From: JAZQNF01 sp045641505
Lineage (GTDB): Bacteria; Bacillota; Clostridia; Lachnospirales; Bianqueaceae
Reading direction: 5' to 3'
DNA: 27,629 nucleotides
NCBI GenBank assembly: GCA_045641505.1
Contig: JAZUHB010000122.1
Location: forward strand, 1 to 27,629
The notes beneath the pieces were generated by a model, which was not told the DNA's origin, searched no databases, and was given only the letters and a program-made list of their open reading frames with translations. Positions 7,050-11,639 of this stretch are shown here, in pieces; position 1 is the first letter of the stretch, and each line of letters opens with the position of its first letter. The translations under genes and the position numbers were made by a program.

Positions 7050-8483
7050 TTACAGCGCCTTGATCGTCTCGCCGGCGGGGATGGGGCAGTCATAGCCGGC
7101 GGCCGCCGCCTTCTCGAATTCCGCGCGGATCTCAGCGAGCCGCGCAGGGTTCTCGAAGAGGTCGACCGCGGAGGCAGCCATCACCTTGCCCGCGTAGAGC
7201 AGAGACTTGTGTCCGACCGAACTTTTCGCGAAGGAAACGTTCTGCCAGGAGTGGCCGGGCGATCCGCTGGGGAAGCAGGCGGTGTAGACCTGGACGGCCG
7301 GGGTCAGCCAGGAGACGTCGCCCACGTCGGTGGAGCCGGCGGAGAAGAATTCGCCCTGCCAGAGGGGCGCGACGAAGTCGTTGAGGGAACGGGTGCCGTT
7401 CTGCGTTTTTTCCCGGATCCAGTCCGCGGCCGCGGGATCGACGCTCGCGGCGAGGGAGGGCAGCGGCGGCGCGGTGTAGGTCTTTTTGATCTCGTCCGCG
7501 AGCTTCCATTCCTCCTCGGTGAAGGTCGGGCAGGGGATCGCCTGCATGTTTTCGTAGCAGAGCTTTTCCAGCCCGTGATTCGGGACGGTGCCGGAGCAGC
7601 CGTCGATGAAGATCTTTTCGAGCGTCGTTTCGGTCATCATCGCGGCGCCCTCGGCGATCCTGTCGACCCGCTTCTGAAGCGCGTTCGCGTCCTTCACGAG
7701 GCAGGAGCGGACCATGTAGAGGACCGAGGCCTCGGCCTGGACCACGTTCGGGGAGAGGCCGCCGCCGTTCACCATCGCGTAATGGATGCGGGCGTCAGGC
7801 TTTACGTGCTCGCGCAGATACTGGACGCCGACGTTCATCAGCTCGACCGCGTCCAGGGCGCTGCGGCCGTCCTCGGGATCGCCCGCCGCGTGGGAGGCGA
7901 CGCCGTGGAATTTGTAGAGGGTCTGGATGCAGGAATTGCAGGTGCCGGTGGCGACTTCGTTGCAGTCGCCGGGATGCCAGGTGATGGCGCAGTCGAGCTC
8001 CTTCCAGAGCCCTTCACGGGCCATCAGTGCCTTGCCCGCGCCGCCTTCCTCGCCGGGGCAGCCGTAGAAGATCACGGTGCCGGAGACACCCGTCTGCTCC
8101 AGGTAGGCCTTCACGCCCACCGCCGCCGCGAGAGCGCCGGCGCCGAGCATGTTGTGGCCGCAGCCGTGGCCGTTCGCGCCGGGGACGAGCTCCTCCTTAT
8201 AGGCCAGCCCGCCCTTCTGGGAAAGGCCGGAGAGGGCGTCGAATTCGCCCAGGATGCCGATCACCGGCCGTCCGTGGCCGTACGAGCCGCAGAACGCGGT
8301 ATCGAGCCCGCAGAGCTTCTCCGTGACCGTGAAGCCAAGCTCACCGAGCAGCTTCACGTAGGCCGCCGCCGACTTGTATTCCTTGAGGGAAAGCTCGGCG
8401 TAGCCCCAGATCTCGTCGGAGAGGGCGAGGATCTGTTCCTCCTTCTGATCGATTGCCGCGAGGGCAAGCTCTTTTCCGTTCAT
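7050..8483 (-). CDS. M20 family amidohydrolase, AbgB-like (aminobenzoyl-glutamate hydrolase type)
   Basis: This is a cytoplasmic metal-dependent hydrolase of the M20 peptidase/aminoacylase clan that cleaves an amide bond next to an amino acid. The 477-residue length matches AbgB-type enzymes, longer than typical M20D aminoacylases. Seen: GILGEFDAL near residue 76, the metal-binding GHGCGHNMLGAGALAA (about 105-120), FYGCPGEEGG with the catalytic Glu pair (about 139-148), ITWHPGD (about 168-174), SHAAGDPEDGRSALDA, which leads into the lid domain, and STDVGDVSW plus SPGHSWQ near the C-terminus. Its ATG shares one base with the stop of the ABC ATPase gene (TAATG), so it is translationally coupled to an amino-acid importer. 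It probably hydrolyses what the importer brings in. The substrate (N-acyl amino acid, dipeptide or folate fragment) cannot be read from the sequence. Confidence 0.92.
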   Translation of the reverse strand: MNGKELALAAIDQKEEQILALSDEIWGYAELSLKEYKSAAAYVKLLGELGFTVTEKLCGLDTAFCGSYGHGRPVIGILGEFDALSGLSQKGGLAYKEELVPGANGHGCGHNMLGAGALAAAVGVKAYLEQTGVSGTVIFYGCPGEEGGAGKALMAREGLWKELDCAITWHPGDCNEVATGTCNSCIQTLYKFHGVASHAAGDPEDGRSALDAVELMNVGVQYLREHVKPDARIHYAMVNGGGLSPNVVQAEASVLYMVRSCLVKDANALQKRVDRIAEGAAMMTETTLEKIFIDGCSGTVPNHGLEKLCYENMQAIPCPTFTEEEWKLADEIKKTYTAPPLPSLAASVDPAAADWIREKTQNGTRSLNDFVAPLWQGEFFSAGSTDVGDVSWLTPAVQVYTACFPSGSPGHSWQNVSFAKSSVGHKSLLYAGKVMAASAVDLFENPARLAEIRAEFEKAAAAGYDCPIPAGETIKAL

Positions 8484-9451
8484 TACAGTACCTTGCTGAG
8501 GAAGTCCTGGAGCCGCGGATCGTGGGGATCCTGGAAGATCTGCTCGGGCGTTCCTTCTTCTTTGATGTAGCCCTCGTCCACGAACAGGACGCGCTTGCTG
8601 ACCTCGCGGGCGAAGCCCATCTCGTGCGTGACGATGACCATGGTCATGCCGGCGTCGGCCAGCTCCTTCATCAGGTCCAGCACCTCGCCGTTCATCTCGG
8701 GGTCGACGGCGCTGGTGGGCTCGTCGAAGAGGATGACGTCAGGGTTCATCGCCAGGGAGCGCACGATGGCGATCCGCTGCTTCTGGCCGCCGGAAAGAGT
8801 GGAGGGATATTTGTCCGCCTTGTCCTCGAGGCCGATGCGCCGGAGAAGCTCCAGCGCCTTCTCGTTCGCGGCCTCGGTGGCGGCCTTTACGTCTTCCTTG
8901 TTGTATTTCGCGGTCTGGATGGGGGCCAGGGTGATGTTTTCCATCACGGTCTTGTTGTTGAAGAGATTGAACTGCTGGAAGACCATGCCCATCTTGCGGC
9001 GGGCAATGTTGATGTCGATCGTGTTCTCGTCGCGGATCGACTTCATCAGCGCCTTGTACTCGCGTCCCTCGGCGTTGTGCTTTTCGTGAAGCAAATCCTC
9101 GGCCTTGATCTTGCGGATCGCTTCCTCCGCGCTCATCGCGGGAAGAACGGTCTTTTTCTTCAGGTTCCGGTCCTGATAGGGCGCGCCGGAAACGAGCGCC
9201 TTGAAGGTGTCGGAGGCCCGGATCACCTCGGGATGGAGATACGGATCGACAGGGGTGAGGAGCTTCCCTTCCATCCAGACCTCGCCGAAGGTGGGGGTCT
9301 CGAGCAGGTTCATGCAGCGGAGCAGGGTGGACTTGCCGGAGCCGCTCGCGCCGATGACGGAGATTACCTCGCCCTTTTCGACGGTGGTCGAGACGCCGCG
9401 GAGCACCTTCAGGCTGCCGAAATTCTTATAGATGTTCTTGACTTCAAGCAT
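8483..9451 (-). CDS. Polar amino acid ABC transporter ATP-binding protein with large internal insert
   Basis: This is the ATPase subunit of a GlnQ/HisP-type importer on the cytoplasmic face. Seen: Walker A GASGSGKST (34-42), Q-loop in VFQQFNLF (157-164), signature LSGGQKQRIAIVRSLA (219-234), Walker B VILFDEPTSAVDPE (239-252) and the H-loop VTHEMGFA (274-281). The protein has 322 residues against about 240-255 usual for the family. The excess of about 75 residues lies between Walker A and the Q-loop (roughly 66-146), a Lys/Glu-rich stretch where family members have only a short link. All catalytic motifs are intact, so it should be active. Its start overlaps the permease by 8 bases and its stop overlaps the M20 hydrolase start. 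The best-matching family transports polar or basic amino acids. Confidence 0.94.
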   Translation of the reverse strand: MLEVKNIYKNFGSLKVLRGVSTTVEKGEVISVIGASGSGKSTLLRCMNLLETPTFGEVWMEGKLLTPVDPYLHPEVIRASDTFKALVSGAPYQDRNLKKKTVLPAMSAEEAIRKIKAEDLLHEKHNAEGREYKALMKSIRDENTIDINIARRKMGMVFQQFNLFNNKTVMENITLAPIQTAKYNKEDVKAATEAANEKALELLRRIGLEDKADKYPSTLSGGQKQRIAIVRSLAMNPDVILFDEPTSAVDPEMNGEVLDLMKELADAGMTMVIVTHEMGFAREVSKRVLFVDEGYIKEEGTPEQIFQDPHDPRLQDFLSKVL

Positions 9452-10133
9452 GCTGTTTCATCCTCTTTTCCAAAAGTCCGAGAAGCTTCGAAAGGGTGAA
9501 GGTCATCACGAAGTAGATGACGCCGACGTCCATCAGGATGGGCAGCGGCGTGTAGGTGACGCCCTTGATGATCTGGTAGGTGGTCATCAGTTCGCCCACG
9601 AAGAAGGTGGAGGCGAGGGAGGTTTCCTTGATGATCGTGATGAACTCGTTGCCGAGCGCGGGCAGGATGTTCTTGACCGCCTGGGGCAGGATGATTTTGG
9701 TCATCACGGTGCCGCTCCGGAGGCCGAGCGCCTGGGCGGCCTCGGTCTGGCCCTTGTCGACCGCCTCGATGCCGCTGCGGATGATCTCGGAGACGTAGGC
9801 CGCGCTGTTGATGGTCAGCGCGATGGCGACGCATTCGAAGGGGGAAAGCTCCAGCTGCGGCACCATCATCGGGATGATGAAGTAGCCGACGTAGAGCTGC
9901 AGCAGCGCGGGCGTGCCGCGGATGATCTCGACCACCGCGGTGATCAGCCAGGTGAGAGGCTTGAAGGGAACGCGCTTGCCGATGGCGAGAAGGGAGCCGA
10001 AGACGGCGCCCAGCGCCACCGCAATCGCGGAGAGCAGCAGGGTGTAGCCGACGCCGGTGAAAAGCAGTCCCTCGCCAAGGTAGTACTTGGTGAAGACGAG
10101 CCACATTTGCTCGAAGATCTGACCGATAGTCAC
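9444..10133 (-). CDS. Polar amino acid ABC transporter permease (HisM/GlnP family)
   Basis: This is the membrane subunit of the importer. The 229-residue protein has the expected five or so transmembrane helices and the cytoplasmic EAA coupling loop, EAAQALGLRSGTVMTKIILPQA (about 141-162), that docks on the ATPase. EIIRGTPALLQLY (about 79-91) and NSAAYVSEIIRSGI (about 120-133) are hallmark segments of the HisMQ family. Only one permease gene is present, so the transporter is expected to use a homodimer. The start is GTG at 10131-10133 with AAGGAG 8 nt upstream. It lies 78 bases after the receptor gene, separated by a strong hairpin, and overlaps the ATPase gene by 8 bases. Confidence 0.94.
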   Translation of the reverse strand: MTIGQIFEQMWLVFTKYYLGEGLLFTGVGYTLLLSAIAVALGAVFGSLLAIGKRVPFKPLTWLITAVVEIIRGTPALLQLYVGYFIIPMMVPQLELSPFECVAIALTINSAAYVSEIIRSGIEAVDKGQTEAAQALGLRSGTVMTKIILPQAVKNILPALGNEFITIIKETSLASTFFVGELMTTYQIIKGVTYTPLPILMDVGVIYFVMTFTLSKLLGLLEKRMKQHA

Positions 10134-10161
10134 AGTTTTTTCTCCTTATTTACAGAAACAT

Positions 10162-10189
10162 TGGGGTCGCCGAAGGTTCGGCGGCCCCA
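10162..10189 (-). promoter_or_regulatory. Intercistronic hairpin between receptor and permease genes
   Basis: CGCCGA (10168-10173) and TCGGCG (10178-10183) enclose a 4-nt loop and are extended by a T-G pair, four G-C pairs and a T-A pair, giving about a 12-bp stem. No T-run follows on the - strand, so full termination is unlikely. Such stems often protect the 3' end of an abundant binding-protein message or attenuate the downstream genes. Confidence 0.65.
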
Positions 10190-10211
10190 TTGGGTTTATC
10201 TTGCGAGGAAT

Positions 10212-11117
10212 TTATTCGGTGATCTTGTTCCCGTCGTCATCGTAGCCGAGCTCGTCAAGGGTCTTGATGTTGTTCAGCAGCTGGCAGGCTTCGTACCAGG
10301 GGATGTAGTAGCCCGCGGCCTCAGCCTTGGCCAGGCAGGCATTAACCTTGGCCAGGAGCACGTCGTCCTCGAGGTTCAGCAGAATGACGTTGGCCTTGTA
10401 CTCGTCCGCGACCTCGAACATGTAGCCGCTCTGAGCCAGATCCTTCTTGTTGGCGGAGATGAAGGCTTCACCGTTGCCCTGAGCGCAGGCGAGGGCATCG
10501 ATCTTGCCGGTCATCAGCGCCATGACGGCGTCGTTCAGGTTCTCGAAGAGGATGATCTCAGCGCCGCAATCCTTCAGCTGCTCGTTGCAGAGCTTTTCCT
10601 GCAGGGAAGCGCCCTGGGCACCGACCTTGACGCCCTTGAAGTCCTCGGCCTTGGTCCACTTGCCGGCGTTGGCCTTGGTGGTGATGACGACCTGCTCGTT
10701 CTCATTGCCGGCCTCATAGTAGTCGGAAATCAGGAAATGCTGCGCACGCTCCTCGGTCCAGGAGAAACCGGAGATGGCCAGATCGACGGCGCCGGTCTGA
10801 ACGGCGGCCTGGCAGGCATCGAAGGACATGGGCATGATCTTCAGCTTGTAGCCGAGCTCTTTGGCGATGAACTTGGCCAGCAGCAGGTCGAAGCCGACGA
10901 ACTGATCGTCGCCGGTACGGGACAGGTCGACGAACTCCATGGGAGCGAAGTCGGGGGAGGTGGCGACCTTCAGGACCGGCAGGTCGGCGTCATCGTAGGC
11001 CAGGGATTCGAGGATCGTGTTGTAGGGCTTGGCGATCGCCTTTTGGCTCTTCGAGCAGGCGGTCAGGGTAAACAGCGCCATCACGGCAGCCAGGACTAAG
11101 CAAAGAAATTTTTTCAT
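10212..11117 (-). CDS. Amino acid ABC transporter substrate-binding lipoprotein
   Basis: This is the extracellular receptor of the importer, a family 3 periplasmic-binding-type protein. The start is taken at the ATG of MKKFLCLVLA because GAGGAG lies 9 nt upstream; the frame stays open 31 codons further but that part crosses the promoter. The 301-residue product has a lipoprotein signal with lipobox LTAC (Cys21). The bilobal binding fold shows LKVATSPDFAPMEF (about 49-62), FVGFDLLLAKFIAKELG, AVDLAISGFSWTEER (near 115), FKGVKVGAQGASLQEKL and AVMALMTGKIDALACAQGNGEAF. The last motif resembles the D-a-v-v-x-d contact region of amino-acid receptors. The ligand is not certain; a promoter operator resembling an ARG box favours a basic amino acid or derivative. 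It heads the operon with permease, ATPase and M20 hydrolase. Confidence 0.94.
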   Translation of the reverse strand: MKKFLCLVLAAVMALFTLTACSKSQKAIAKPYNTILESLAYDDADLPVLKVATSPDFAPMEFVDLSRTGDDQFVGFDLLLAKFIAKELGYKLKIMPMSFDACQAAVQTGAVDLAISGFSWTEERAQHFLISDYYEAGNENEQVVITTKANAGKWTKAEDFKGVKVGAQGASLQEKLCNEQLKDCGAEIILFENLNDAVMALMTGKIDALACAQGNGEAFISANKKDLAQSGYMFEVADEYKANVILLNLEDDVLLAKVNACLAKAEAAGYYIPWYEACQLLNNIKTLDELGYDDDGNKITE

Positions 11118-11156
11118 TTTATTTGACTCCTCATTTGGATTTTTGAGCATGGACAA

Positions 11157-11185
11157 ATGATAATGCATAATTATGCAAAAGTCAA
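11157..11185 (-). promoter_or_regulatory. Sigma-A promoter of the amino acid importer operon
   Basis: On the - strand TTGACT (11180-11185) and TATCAT (11157-11162) are 17 nt apart. The transcription start should be near 11150, giving a leader of about 33 nt that contains the GAGGAG site. The spacer is filled by a 14-bp palindrome. Confidence 0.75.
11164..11177. promoter_or_regulatory. ARG-box-like operator (perfect 14-bp palindrome)
   Basis: TGCATAATTATGCA is a perfect palindrome and fits the general ARG-box pattern TGNATWWWWATNCA recognised by ArgR/AhrC. It sits wholly between the -35 and -10 boxes of the importer promoter, where bound protein would block RNA polymerase. The regulator assignment is inference from the pattern. 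Confidence 0.6.
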
Positions 11186-11205
11186 CGAATAATATTACGA
11201 ATATT

Positions 11206-11218
11206 TGCATAAAATACA
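11206..11218. promoter_or_regulatory. Possible second, imperfect ARG-box-like site
   Basis: TGCATAAAATACA resembles the main palindrome but has a 3-base instead of 4-base A/T centre. It lies about 41 bp upstream, close to four helical turns, which would suit a multimeric regulator contacting both sites. Confidence 0.35.
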
Positions 11219-11222
11219 GAAT

Positions 11223-11280
11223 TGTGCAAAAATAAAGCCGCGGGGGAGAATCCTGCGGCTTTATTGTCTATTTTGCACAA
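11223..11280 (-). terminator. Terminator of thioredoxin gene with flanking inverted arms
   Basis: AATAAAGCCGC (11231-11241) pairs over 11 bp with GCGGCTTTATT (11255-11265), and on the - strand the stem runs into TTTTT. A further perfect 10-bp inverted repeat, TTGTGCAAAA (11223-11232) and TTTTGCACAA (11271-11280), flanks the stem. It isolates trxA from the importer operon. Confidence 0.88.
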
Positions 11281-11294
11281 GAGATTGGGCGGTT

Positions 11295-11606
11295 TTACTG
11301 ATCGATGAAGCTTTCCAGCTCGTCCGCGGTCAGAAAACCGACGTTTTCCGCGGCGATCTCGCCGTTCTTGATGAGGAGCAGCGTGGGGATCGCGCTCACG
11401 TGATAGTCCATCGCCAACGCGAATTCCTGGTCCACGTCGACCTTGGCGACCTTGAGGAGCGGGCGCTTCGCGAGCAGCTCCTCGATGACGCGGGCCTCCA
11501 TTTTGCAGGGTCCGCACCAGGTTGCCCAGAAATCGACCAGCACCGGCTCGGCGGAAAGAAGGACTTCTTTTTCGAAGTTTTCGGCGGTTGCTGTAAATTC
11601 AGCCAT
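11295..11606 (-). CDS. trxA: Thioredoxin
   Basis: This is a small cytoplasmic dithiol-disulfide oxidoreductase. The 103-residue protein is a complete single thioredoxin fold: VLVDFWATWCGPCK with the WCGPC active site (about residues 27-35), the buried Asp in the preceding strand, AKVDVDQE, the cis-proline loop AIPTLLLIKNG (about 73-83) and a terminal helix. No signal peptide is present. The start ATG has AAAGGA upstream. It lies 33 bases after a reading frame that ends in a ferredoxin-thioredoxin-reductase-like domain, and no thioredoxin reductase of the NADPH flavoprotein type is seen in this window. The neighbouring domain is therefore a plausible electron donor (inference). A perfect TATAAT lies just upstream, so it may also be transcribed separately. 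Confidence 0.97.
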   Translation of the reverse strand: MAEFTATAENFEKEVLLSAEPVLVDFWATWCGPCKMEARVIEELLAKRPLLKVAKVDVDQEFALAMDYHVSAIPTLLLIKNGEIAAENVGFLTADELESFIDQ

Positions 11607-11626
11607 AGTTCATTTCCTTTCTGTAT

Positions 11627-11632
11627 ATTATA
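11627..11632 (-). promoter_or_regulatory. Possible -10 element for trxA
   Basis: A perfect TATAAT on the - strand lies 20 bases before the trxA start. No good -35 box is visible at 16-18 nt, since that stretch is inside the end of the upstream coding region. If used, the leader would be only about 14 nt. Confidence 0.35.
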
Positions 11633-11639
11633 CAATGAT

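Noticed and set aside
9432..11099. 555-codon + strand open frame opposite the permease and receptor genes
   Set aside because: It is antisense to two clear ABC transporter genes and crosses the intercistronic hairpin; the composition is shadow-like.
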